A stretch of DNA of 64,000 nucleotides from Typhlomys cinereus (taxonomy: Eukaryota > Chordata > Mammalia > Rodentia > Platacanthomyidae), in NCBI GenBank assembly GCA_023101885.1, contig JALPQD010000246.1, forward strand, positions 1,302,001 through 1,366,000, read 5' to 3'. The notes below the pieces were generated by a model. The model was not told the origin of the DNA. It saw only the letters and a program-made list of their open reading frames with translations, and searched no databases. Below, piece after piece: positions 1-10,796 of the stretch; the first letter of the stretch is position 1; the number at the start of each line of letters is the position of its first letter. The position numbers and the translations under genes are program-made.

Positions 1-1027
1 TCCCCTTGGAAGTGTAAATCTTCAGCAACCAACAACCTAGGAATTCCTTCTTCAAGAATGTGGGAGAAGTGGGACTATTGAATGATATGTTTTCCCTTTC
101 TCCTACTTTCTAGGAAGGTTAGAAATCTGGTTTCTAGACTAGTTGCCCCATGCTGACCTTGATTCACATTGAGTGCTAAGTAGTTGCCCCCCTCACTTTC
201 TCCAATTCCATCCTACCCAGTTTTGCTGTTAGGTTGCCTTAGCAGTTAGGAACTTTCTAGCCTTTCACATATTCCTTGCTGATTTAGTTCCATCTGGTAC
301 AAATTGTCTTTGACAGGGGCCTTAAATATAAGTTTGCAGTGCAAATTTACAACATGACTTTACTGAATCTCAACTAAGGTGTATCACTCCCTCCAAGAAC
401 AATTATACTTTATGAATCCCCATGGGATAGCTTAACTACCTTGACAAGGAGAAAGCATCAGCTTCAAGTGGATATGTCTTAGCCAATTTGCTATGCATGG
501 TCATAAAATAGAAAGAGCCTATGATTCTTTGACCATAATTTCTTTTGTCATTCCAAAAAAATAAAAGGGGTTGAGAAAAATCCTGAATTGTACTGAATAG
601 GACACTACTCTTGATTTATAACTTCTTTTTCAGAATTTATAGCACTTTTTACTAATAATTTTCATTCCATGACAATTCCACACGAGGGTGTAATAAAATG
701 TCTTCCAACTGTTCTCGCCTCACTTTCTTTTAACTCCATCCCACATCTGCCAGTCCCTGTTCATCCCTGCCAATATTTCTCATATTCATGACATTTTTTT
801 CAGTGTAATTTGTTTTTAAACTGCTTTTATGAATTGAGAGATCTTCTTTTCATGTTTTCTTAATACATTTCTTTCACTAAGGAATCCATGGTTTGGTTGT
901 GATGTGACTTTCTCTTTTACCATCATAGATATTTTATCTCTCCTTCTGGTTACTATTTAGTGAATTTTGCTATTTACCATGCATATTTTCATTTTGCTTG
1001 ACAGGCCCTTGCTTTTTTCAATATTAG
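1..1027. other. Unique AT-rich DNA, no gene seen
   Basis: I see no reading frame of convincing length or composition, no recognisable repeat and no RNA gene. It is ordinary AT-rich mammalian non-coding sequence. Confidence 0.6.
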
Positions 1028-1202
1028 TCAATTTTTTTTTATTTATGAAAGAGAGAGAGATGGAGAGAGTGCTCACATGCCAGCATGCCAGTAACTTTCA
1101 GTAGCTGACTCTCCTTTTCCACCATCTTGGTTTATCCATCAAACACAGGCTACCAGGTTTGTGGTAGATTTCTTTAGTCACTGAGCTATTTCGCCTGCTC
1201 AA
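1028..1202 (-). repeat. Old tRNA-derived SINE, antisense
   Basis: Read on the minus strand, this starts with a tRNA-like head containing AATAGCTCAGTGA (box A type). It runs through a diverged body and ends in a CTCTCTCCATCTCTCTCTC block followed by an AATAAA-like A-rich tail, seen on the plus strand as a T9 run at 1032-1040. This head, pyrimidine block and AATAAA layout is that of B2-superfamily SINEs in several non-murid rodents. It is more diverged than the young SINEs elsewhere in the window and I see no target-site duplication. Family assignment is by pattern, not by database comparison. Confidence 0.6.
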
Positions 1203-1584
1203 GTGTTTTGGGTTTTATTCATTTGTGTGAAGTGCTGCAATCAGAAAGATCGTCATATGGATAGAAATGATGAACAAAATAAGATTTACATGTTGAAATT
1301 CCTTAAAACATAGTGTGGAAAGAAGCAAAATAATTGGTGCTGTAGTAAGTTTGTCTTTAATAAAGTTATTTTAAATCCACTATAGAAAGCCATGCATTAG
1401 ACGAGTAACCTACCTGGAGTCTCAGTAAGAAGTTTGTGTTTGGGCGTGTCAAAGGGTGTACAAGGCCTTTTGGGAGGGGCTTCCTCTCTAGCAGGCATCA
1501 CCTAGGAGGAGTGGTAGTTCTCAGGGCAGGGTAGAAGGCACTACAAGTTTCCTTTTGGAAAGTTTGAATGTCATCTTTTCTTAA

Positions 1585-1592
1585 TTGTGTGT

Positions 1593-1633
<41 letters not shown>

Positions 1634-1868
1634 TGTGTTAATGTGTGTTACCTGCAGAGCCCCAAGGGTGACTTCAGGAATTATCCTTTATTGTTCTACC
1701 TCCCTTTTGTTTTGCACTTGGATTTTCCAGACTCCACCTTCCAGGGACTGAAGTATAGACTACCGATATTTCTACCCAGCATTTTTACTTGGTATCTGGA
1801 AACCAAATGCAGGTGCCTCTGCTTGACAGGCAGATGTTTACCCCTGAGGTGTATTCCTGAATTTCATT
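1585..1868 (-). repeat. Older copy of the (CA)n-bearing SINE, antisense
   Basis: A (TG)n tract at about 1587-1640 is followed by diverged SINE body. At about 1790-1850 the reverse complement of the head is recognisable: CTCAGGGGTAAAC, then a CTGCCTGTCAAGCAGAG-like stretch. It is collinear with the young SINE at 2250-2524 but has many substitutions, so it is an older insertion of the same or a parental family. The apparent 115-codon frame across the TG tract is a microsatellite artefact. Confidence 0.65.
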
Positions 1869-2240
1869 TTCAACCTACTGCTGAGGGATTTGGTACTTGG
1901 AAACAATGGACATAATCTAGCCTGGGATTGAGAGGAAAGGTTGGTTTAAGTATGGAAGACTTTGCTACAAGGTACACCAATTGTTTAATCATGACTGAGA
2001 AAATTTATTACTGTGACTAGTCGAGATCAGCATGATCATTATGAGGTAAAATAGTATGAGCAAACTATTAATTATATTATTATATTGTTGTTAAGAGGTT
2101 ACTATATTACTATATTGCTTTTCATAGATGATTTGCTTTAAAATGACAAATATATAGTCAACTCATGCTTATAAATGACATTATTGAGGAACAAAGATCT
2201 TAATAATATCCTCAAAGCAACATATAGTTTATAATAGCAA
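1869..2240. other. Unique AT-rich DNA, nothing recognised
   Basis: A short AT-rich interval between two SINE insertions. No gene or repeat is recognised. Confidence 0.5.
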
Positions 2241-2249
2241 CTCAATTTT

Positions 2250-2524
2250 TTTTAAATTTTTTTATTCAATTGTGCATGTGTGCATATGTATGTGTGCACG
2301 CGCGTGTCTGTGTGTGTATAGAACCACAGGCAAATTCAGGAACCACCATGGACGCCTCCACCTCCTCCTTGTTTACTCTGCCCTGGGATTCACAGGCTCC
2401 GCCCTACCAGGACCAGAAGCACGGGCCACCCCTACATGGCGTCTATACATGGGATCTGGGATCCAAACTCAGGACCTTCCGCCTGCAAGGCAGAGGCTTA
2501 ACCCCTGAGCCACCTCTCCAGCCC
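2250..2524 (-). repeat. Young B2-superfamily SINE copy 1, antisense
   Basis: On the minus strand the element begins GGGGCTGGAGAGGTGGCTCA with a Pol III box A, continues through a tRNA-like head and a GC-richer body, then (CA)n and an ATTGAATAA tail with A-run (T-run at 2246-2267 on plus). It aligns end to end with seven other copies in the window. Candidate target-site duplication: CTCAATTTTTT at 2241-2251 and CTCAATATTTTT from 2525, imperfect. Frames reading through it (for example 2270-2560) recur in every antisense copy and are translations of the SINE, not a protein family. Confidence 0.85.
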
Positions 2525-2935
2525 CTCAATATTTTTGAGTTGCTAGGATTTATATTTTAGCCTTCAATTTGAAGATCAAACCTATTTCAAGTAACAATAT
2601 TTTTTAGAAGGAGCGTATTTTCTTATTGATATCTATCACATACTGGGCTGTCTTTCACAATTGTGTAGTTTTCAGCAGCGAAAAGTCAATCCTTATTCTA
2701 AGAGGCTTATAGTTTAGTGGGAGTAGCCTTATGACTTAATAAAGTTAATTTTTAAGACATGTAAAAAGATAATGACATGTAGATCTGGGTCTGAAATTTG
2801 GATGTATTTATTTTTCAGTTCAATATTTTTAATCTAGCAGAGTTATTAATAAATAGACATTTACTTTTCCTTTAAGCAACTCGGTTCAATCAAGTATGCA
2901 CAAAGTTGTCATAAAATAACATACCAATGCCTTTA
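2525..2935. other. Unique AT-rich DNA, nothing recognised
   Basis: No gene, repeat or RNA signal recognised. Confidence 0.5.
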
Positions 2936-2940
2936 ATGAT

Positions 2941-2994
2941 ATGTATGTATGCGTGATATATGTTGTATATATGTACACATGCATGTATGAATGC

Positions 2995-3057
<63 letters not shown>
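2941..3057. repeat. Compound (AT)n(GT)n microsatellite
   Basis: A diverged TATG/TGTA stretch leads into alternating AT at about 2995-3012 and then an uninterrupted TG run of about 22 units to 3056. Alternating purine-pyrimidine dinucleotides of this length can take up Z-DNA. Short frames on both strands here encode only alternating HT/YI or CV residues and are artefacts. Confidence 0.9.
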
Positions 3058-3058
<1 letters not shown>

Positions 3059-3065
3059 TTTGGTG

Positions 3066-3185
3066 CATAGTTCAAATCAAGTACCTTATACTTGCCAGGC
3101 AAGAGCTTTACTGCAAATCTTCCCTAGCATACTTGATAGATTAGTTCTCTAGAACTGAGCTACTTCCCTAGTCTACTTTTATTAT
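3066..3185 (-). repeat. Possible degraded ID/B1-like SINE, antisense
   Basis: On the minus strand there is a head-like GGGAAGTAGCTCAGTTCTAG, and farther on CTCTTGCCTGGCAAGTAT, which resembles the anticodon arm of ID-type SINEs. The copy is badly decayed and could be two overlapping fragments. No target-site duplication is visible. Confidence 0.4.
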
Positions 3186-4550
3186 ATTATACTGCATCTT
3201 GCTAAAATGGGTGTACGTGATTGTATATCAGATCAGAATCTTTTCAAGATATCCCACTTCTGTCTTTCCACTCTGCACTGAAGTCCGTTAGACAAGCTCA
3301 TCCTTGCAGCTGGCTCAGTGGGACCCTTGCAGTGTGGATCCCTCTTGGCTTTAGTCAGTTCGAGACTCTAGGACAATAACAGAGATGGGAGATTGAAGCT
3401 TGGTATATATTCCTGCAGTAACTAGCACTTTACTCAGGTATCATGACATTCCTGTGGTGATCTCTGCAGATTCTGGTAACTGCTCCACCCTTTCAGCATT
3501 AGAAGGAGGTAGGCTCCCTGTTGTGACCTGAATCAGGTCAGTGTTCTGTGTTTTCAGTCTGTGTTTTCAGACATAGAGGTACCGTTGCTTTAACTTACAG
3601 AATGTGTCTGCAGAAGGCAACAAGGTTTTCTCTCAGGATTGGAGGCTATAGGATTGGGCACCTCATTTTCAAGTTAGTTCTTCCTTCTAGTGCCTCCCAC
3701 CTATCAGTAATTCTACTTCTTTATGTACATCCTTGATATCTGTTTTCAAATGAAATGCACAGGTTTCATGAACACAGAAAAGGAGCACAAACATACACTC
3801 CTGCAATTCAACCTTGCTATCCAAGAGAGATGCAATGAGTTTTAAATGTGTATCACCGTGGACATGCTGTTTTCTATAAGTCACATTTAAGACATAAAAT
3901 AAACTAGTAAAAATACTCTCTACTTAATTTATGATAAACGATTACTTAACCAATATATTCTCATTACTATCACTATAACATGTAATCGGTACAAAATGAT
4001 TACATTTGTTTTCACATTTGTTTCAATTAAAATATTTAACAAAATGCAAAACATGGGTCACATAGCACATCTCTAAGAAGACTAGTCACAGGGACAGACA
4101 TGAGCCAACATGTCCAGGTGATTCTCTCATTGGACAGCAAAGCTTCAATGCTTCTTGTAACCTACATCCATTCTATAGTCAAAGTTACTGATCTGTTCAT
4201 GCTGCTCTTATTGAAAAATATACTACAGGATGCTGAACGCCCTGATTCCACAGGCAGCATTTTATAGCATTTCTAGTCAGACACTCTCACACACAAATAT
4301 CTTCTCTGATCAAATGAATTGCATGCTTATGCAGAGTGATTGTGATCTTTACAAACATATTCATACTAGTGATGGGCTTCATGATCAAGTCATTCAGAAA
4401 TATGTTCTCATTTCCCAGCATCTCTAAGGAAGACTCTTGGTGTTTCTTCTGTGGTATGGCCTCCTCCAGGTTATATGGCCAGAAGCCTTCCAGTTAATTC
4501 TTTTGTTCTACTTCCCATCTAACCGATGCATACACATCATTCAGCTTTTC
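3186..4550. other. Unique DNA, no gene recognised
   Basis: Several 60-65 codon frames occur on both strands, about what chance gives at this base composition. None shows a signal peptide, repeat structure or recognisable domain. No RNA gene seen. Confidence 0.5.
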
Positions 4551-4551
4551 A

Positions 4552-4645
4552 CAGAGGTCCCAAGATCAAACTCAGGTTATTAGACATGAGTTGATAGGAG
4601 ATATAGAAGCATCTCTAACTCTACCATCTCTCCATCCCTCAAATA
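4552..4645 (-). repeat. tRNA-like SINE head fragment, antisense
   Basis: The minus strand reads GGATGGAGAGATGGTAGAGTT and ends with a GAGTTTGATCTTGGGACC segment matching the box B region of the window's SINEs. Only the head is detectable; the 3' body is absent or too diverged. Confidence 0.45.
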
Positions 4646-5975
4646 ATGTTTTTGATTGGCTGAACATAGATCTTCTACAACAACTGCCTTGTGGGCATAT
4701 GTCAAGCTGTTTTTATTTGATTATATAGTTATGCTAGAATGGATTTGGCTCAAAGGAGATGTTCCACACATGTTGTTAATTCCATGACTGAGTCATTCAT
4801 CATTTCCATATGGCACCTCCCACAAGGCCAGGCCTTGGTTTTTCAGTTTATAGTTTTCTGTCACTTTTTAAAAATGATATTGTTTTATTTACAACAGAAT
4901 AATTCCATGGCCTTTTTTCCCTAAATGAAACTTTTCTAGTCATCTAGAGGGAGAAAAAATCATGCAAAAATTGACTCATTAAATTTAGACTTGATGTTTA
5001 TTGAAACAATATCTTGCTGGGGAAATGGAATGCAGTAAACAAAATTAAGTCTATCTGGGTAGGTCAGAAAAACTTTGGTTTTCATATGTTGTGGGGAACT
5101 GTGAATAAATATCTAACCAGCCTCATTGTTCCATCTGTGCATCGAAAAACACCTAAATTTATCTTCATGTAAACAATCTATTCACAGACTCTGGCTGTAG
5201 TTTTTCCTCTAAACTATTATTAAAAATTACCTTAAACGAATCACTAAATAATGTATTCAATTTATCTCAACACAGGCCACACTGGTGTCAAAGATTTAAC
5301 CATGGCATGAAGAGTTTAAAACTACTTAGATTGTAATTGAGGAGCTTTCCTGAGATACTTCACTATATACTTTTTTTTCCCTCCATGGGTATCAAAATAT
5401 GCCATTTGATAGTCAGATATTATTAAAATTTTATACATATTATAAGTGCACAGCAGTCATAAGTGAATTGTACTATGACTATTCTATCAAGGATGCACTA
5501 TGAGTGGTTCCAGGAATGTAAAACAGATTTCCTTCAGACTCCCCTTCTAAAATAAAAATCTTAGGCTGAAAATGTTTGTGCCTTTTGGCTGATGTATAAG
5601 TTATTTATAGCAGGAACACTCACTTCTGAATTTTTGGTACTAGACATCTTTTACTCATTAAATGATTTTCAGATTCACCCATATTTGTGTTTAAATTCTA
5701 TTATTGATTTATGCTAATGTATCATTCAATTTTATAATTTTTCTTTCTCCAGGCTATTAAGAATGGGACATTTGAGTATGGTCAGGCATTTGATGTTATT
5801 TGATGTTCAAAGAGCACTACTCTGACAATTCTTGCATACATTTGAAGTAAATCTTAGAATTCACACTATCCTGGGAGTGGGATTCTGGTTCACATGGTAT
5901 ATACAGCTACAATATTAAAATACTGCTGAGGTACACTCTCTTATGATGTTGGTTGCTTTATTTAGAAATGTAAAC
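4646..5975. other. Unique AT-rich DNA, no gene recognised
   Basis: No supported gene, repeat boundary or RNA gene. One 61-codon frame at 4739-4924 has no recognisable features. Confidence 0.5.
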
Positions 5976-5977
5976 TT

Positions 5978-6176
5978 AGGCTGGGGAGATGGCTCAGGAA
6001 AGGGTTAAACTCTGTCTTGAAAGCAGAAGGTCCTGAGTTCTGATCACAGGTCTCACGTAAAAATGCCAGACCTAAATGGTAGCAGCCCATACTTTCAGCT
6101 CTGTGGGGTGGAGCCTGGGAAATACCAAGCAAAGCAATATAACTAAATAAGGCATATAAAATAAATAAATAAAATA
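5978..6176 (+). repeat. Old B2-superfamily SINE, sense
   Basis: Starts GGCTGGGGAGATGGCTCAGG (box A region), with GTCCTGAGTTCTGATCACAG as the decayed box B region. It continues through a body ending in repeated AATAAATAAATAAAA. It lacks the (CA)n segment of the young copies. It shares the TAAAAATGCCAGA body motif with the old copies at 26083 and, in diverged form, 25377 and 43324, which suggests an older subfamily. Confidence 0.7.
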
Positions 6177-7794
6177 TTATGTATACATTAAAGTGTAAAC
6201 TTTATAAACTTTGACTAGAATTAGGGATACAGTTCTGTGATCAAAATGTTTCATGCACAAGAAAATCGACAGGAGTTATGATCTGAAACTCCCATGTATA
6301 AGAATATGTGGTAGGGAGCCAATCAACAATCCTACTTTATGGCAGAGACTGGAAATTCCAACAACAATCCCACTTATTAACTAACACTATTTGTCAGCAC
6401 CAATTTGGTTAGAAGTCTGTTCTAAGCAAAAGAATACTATACAAGCACGATCAAGGGTGGTTCTAATAGACATGCAAACATATGTGCATGCATAAACTCC
6501 TGCACACAGGTATATATACACCTTACAAATGCAAAAATATGACAAAAAAGAAAAAGAAGCTTTTGATTTTTCATGTTGGAGCATATTGCATATGCTTACA
6601 CCTGTTAATCTTCAACTAGATTCCTGAGAATATTTTGTTCCTCTTATGGAAGACTACATTAACTAATAGTTAGTTTCTCAGGTATTTTACATATTATTGC
6701 TGCTGTAATTTTTTAAACATCATAGTATATGTCAAGGAGGAGCATCATGTTAGCAATGGGGAAAATTATACTCAAAAATATATTTTTCCTAAAAATGTCA
6801 GAACTGTTCCCATGAAAATGGAATTAGAAATGACATTTGCCTTTTGCCTAGAAAAAGGCAGATAACATTTCAGTAAATTTCCATTGAGCTATATTAGGAT
6901 AGACATTCCCATTTCAGAAAAACCAATGGAATATTTGTTTGTTGGGTTTTTTTGTTGTTAAAAGGCTTCTTATATGTGAAGTAACACTGTATATATATCA
7001 CACACATATTTAATCCTCAATAATGACTTGTAATTCTCTGTAAATATACTAAAGGTGACCCTGTCTTTGAATATACACTCAAGTTTATGATATATATTTT
7101 TATTTTAGAATTAAATTACAAAATTTTAATTTTATAACATCTTAGAATATGCAGATGTTTTAAGCTACATGCCTTTATCTTTTTGAACTCAAACGTTTAA
7201 AAATCCATTTATATTATATAACTTCTTTGAGAATCACATTTGCTTCTTCTTTCATTCCTCATGTTTTTTTAGTTTTGTTTCTCTAGAATGTTTCATAAAC
7301 AGTATTAATGGGTTTGCCATCATTTACCCGCATTTATTAAAAAAAATTCCTTCTGTCAATCCAAATTTTGTTGGTGAATGTTTCATCAGCACAATATTAT
7401 TTTATGACCGTAGCAAGCATGTCTTTTCATTTTATGACTGAAATCCTGAGTTCCACTTGAGTGTTTTTACATATTAGGCATTGCTACTAATAGTAATAAT
7501 ATGCATTTGCCAAAATTGATTGTGGATATGTGTTATTTTGATAATTTGCATAGAAGGTGAATGAAACACAATGCAGTGCCTCTAAACATTTCATAATCAT
7601 TGAGTTGACAACAGTGCTAGTCAATCTTGAACACGTATAAACAGGCATAAACACCACAAGGAATTTAAGGAGTATTTTCTCCACCAATTATTAATTGAGG
7701 AACTCTTCTGGGTATTAGGATAAGCACTGGGGACAAAACTGATCTGGACAAAAACATTTCTGAATTCATGATTTTATTTTCAATGACAGAAGAT
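6177..7794. other. Unique AT-rich DNA, no gene recognised
   Basis: Strongly AT-rich with scattered short T and A runs. No reading frame with coding character and no repeat that I recognise. Confidence 0.5.
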
Positions 7795-9320
7795 TTAGGG
7801 GCCTAGAAGGGAAAGAAGGGAGGATTTTGGTCCCAGTGCTGCGGCCTTTGATGGGAATAGGTATTTACACCCTGAATCCTGTACCTTTGTCACCTCTTTT
7901 TTTTCTGCCCTCGGGAAGGGGAAAGTAAAGTAGGTGGTTGATGGGGTGTGGGAGATAAGAGGAACACAAGTGGAGGGAAGGAGGAAGTGCGAAGTGAGGG
8001 TAGGGGAAACCTATTGGCCACCTCTCTCGTGACCTGTTCCAGAATTTAGCGTAGCAAGGCAACAATATACACATATTTAATGTAAATTTAACTCCTAGAG
8101 GAGCCTCCAGAAAAAAGAAGACGAAAGACGGAATATAGATACGGAAAGCAAGGAGTTGGGTTTACACGGAGGTCACTAAGGGCAAAAAACGGGAATTGGA
8201 AAAGAAAAAGATGGCATGCTGTGGATGGGGAAGGGGGTAAAAGATCTCTGTACAAGGGGAAGACAGGATTTTCCTCTCGGGAATGAAAGAAAGAAAACTA
8301 ACTCTAGGATGAGATTTGATGATTCAGTCAGGGCAAAAACACAGGGATGGGGTTTTTTAGTTCTCATTGGCAGAAAGAAGGGCTGTTTGTTTTCTCCCCG
8401 TATGTGTTTTCTTCTTTATTTCTTCTTTTCTCTCTTTCCTGGTTTGTGTTTTTAATTCCCCTCTATTTTGTGCTCCGTTGGTTTTTTGTGCATTTCGCTC
8501 ACCCTCTGTGCCTTGATTACTCTTACTCCTCTTCTTTGCCTCCCTCCCCTTTGGCCCTCTATTTACCTTAGTGTACGACTCTCTGTTCCACCCCTGTTTT
8601 TCCTATGTCGTTGTTTTTTTTCATGTCCGTGTTGGGAAGGGGGAGTTGTGACAAAGGGGCATAAAGGGGTGAGTTCTCTTCATGTTTAGGAGGATTCATG
8701 GGGGGAGGGGCAAAGAAATGACGTTTGTACGGTGATGGACTCTTTTCGTTTAGAGCAAAGGAGGACAAGCATAAGGGTGTCTCTCGGGAAATGGGATAAG
8801 AAGGCAAAACCATGGGAAGCATTTTTCTGTTTGAGTTCTGCAGGCCTAGTACTTATCTTTCCGGGGGAGAAGCGGTGAGGGCGTGGTAGAAGCTGGCGAG
8901 TTTGTTCGCCTGGGAAAGTTGGGACGTGGGCCGTTCTGGTCTCTTACACTTCCTCGGCGGGATCTTGGCAGGGATGGTATGGAAGGTCGCTCGTTCGGGT
9001 ATTTGCTCGGGGCAGGGAGGATGGGTCCCTTGCGAAATACTTTTAGGACAGGGGAAGAGGCGGTTTTTTTTTTTATTTTTTTTTCTATTTTTCGTTCCAC
9101 TTTATACGTGTTTGTTTGTGCCTTCCCGGGGTGGACAGGAAAGAAAGGAAGAAAGAAAGAAAAGTGGGTTAAAAAAAAGATTCAACGATGAACCATGATA
9201 TGTGGGCGAAGAATGAAAAGGGACAAGAAAGGGGAAGAATCTAGCGAATAAACGAGGGCAAAAAGAAACAAGAGATAAGGTTGGGTGTGTAAAGAAGAGG
9301 ATATAAGATCCATACCACAA
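7795..9320. other. CpG-bearing, strand-asymmetric island of unknown origin
   Basis: About 1.5 kb whose composition differs sharply from both flanks. It is much richer in G or C, with many CpG dinucleotides in contexts that are not mutated to TpG or CpA. It is built of purine-rich blocks (about 7800-8350, 8630-8800, 9125-9300) alternating with a pyrimidine-rich block (about 8390-8640). Because stops are scarce, open frames of 70-102 codons occur on both strands (for example plus 8883-9191, minus 8846-9100), but they overlap each other and show no domain, so I do not call them genes. I recognise no transposon in it. It could be a CpG island with an unannotated transcript start, a decayed satellite, foreign DNA, or poorly resolved assembly consensus. 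Confidence 0.55.
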
Positions 9321-10796
9321 GGTCTTCTCTATGAAAGTCCAAGAAGAATCTCTATTTTATATTATCATACATTCTGGGAAATGACAAATACCTTGGACTT
9401 CTTATGTTTTACAGCAGATTATTTTAAGATTCTTGCTGAATGATATTCAGAGATGACAGATATGCATCACTTCAGTAGGAGAGAAGTGGAAAGTATCACC
9501 TTCTGCTTATAGAGAAGACACAGTTATTTGCAGATCCAGAAAATGATTGTCAATTTCCTCAACTATTTAATCTTTTTTAAGTGTTGACACCAAAGTTTTC
9601 TGTGTTCAGTAATAAAAAGAACTTATCTAGTTGGGATATGAGTGAGATTTTGTCGAATCTGTCTAAGGGATGCTCATAATAAACATTAAAGTGCAAGTTT
9701 AAATACTAACCACTTGGGTTATGGTCTCACCATAAATGGATGATTTCAAAAAAATCTTACATTCCCAATCTTAATGAGAGCTACATGACCTTGGTTAAAA
9801 TTTGTTTTTGTCATTGTAGTTAAGAGATTGAAACTATTAGAATTGGGCACAGAACACTCTCTGTTTCTTTCCCTCAGTGCATTCCAAAGGGACACGCCAC
9901 CTCAGTGTTGGCAGAATCATGATCAGGGGACATTTTACCCAAAAACTGTCCTGTTGATTAATTCTCCAAGTCTACACAAGAGGTCAACAGAAGGAATCAC
10001 CTTGCAATGTCAACTCTATGAGCAGAACATTCTATGCATTTTGCATGGCTATCACACCCTTGACGTACAAAACCCAGGAGATTTGCTCATTCTTTGGACC
10101 ACAGGGATGGAGGTTGAAGAGTGCAAAGTGAAAGTGCTTTAATCCAACTGTAGCATTGAGCAAACCAACATCAACTTACAAATCTTCATATCACTGCTCC
10201 TACATGTGTGATATATAGTTCAAGCAGACCTTGAGGTTTAAACAAAAAAAAAAATACATGCAATGAGGTTAGTTCCTTCAAACATCATACTTCCATTGTA
10301 CATGTGTCATTGCTCTATACCATTGTGTGTTTAATTTTGGGTATATATGATTGGCATTTGATGAACTGGGGCTAATGCAACAGTTCTAGTTTCATTCATG
10401 CTAATTTGACTTAACACTGTCAGATAACAAACCACAACCATGCAGGCATTCCAAGGCTCAAAGGAAAGATCCTTATACTGCTGTCAATTCTTATTGTGTT
10501 TAATATCTCCATGCTTGTCTTCTTATTTGAACCAGGGATTGAGTTTCGCAATGAAAATCCACTTGGATTTTCTCAATTTTTATAGGAAAAGGAAATGAAT
10601 AAAAGGTTGACAAAGGTGATCACGTCAATAACTAGGATCCTTTCTTCAAATCACAGCACCAGTTTGTAGTCAATTAGATATCTACTTTGACAGTGATATC
10701 TTCAAAAGTGACCTGTTATTCCCCACTTTGTCGTTCCCTGTTCACTTTCCTGACGTTATTTCCTGTGGAGCTACTGAAAAAATTGATTAGTTCTTT
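9321..10796. other. Unique DNA, no gene recognised
   Basis: A 104-codon plus-strand frame at 9828-10142 is the longest here. It has no signal peptide, no membrane segment and no motif I know, and codes for mixed residues as a chance frame would. I would not annotate it as a gene without transcript or conservation evidence. Confidence 0.45.

Noticed and set aside
2270..2560. Recurrent frame of about 70-110 codons seen at 2270, 18143, 19208, 54239 and 55020 (and in complement at 36697, 37683)
   Set aside because: Looks like a protein family because it is repeated, but each instance is the same antisense SINE read through; reading frame and start vary with the TG segment.
8846..9198. Overlapping 84-102 codon frames on both strands in the CpG-rich island
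   Set aside because: Mutually overlapping, low-complexity, explained by scarcity of stop codons in G- or C-rich DNA; kept as a compositional finding only.
9828..10142. 104-codon frame as a possible small gene
   Set aside because: No motif, signal peptide or conserved context; composition not clearly coding.
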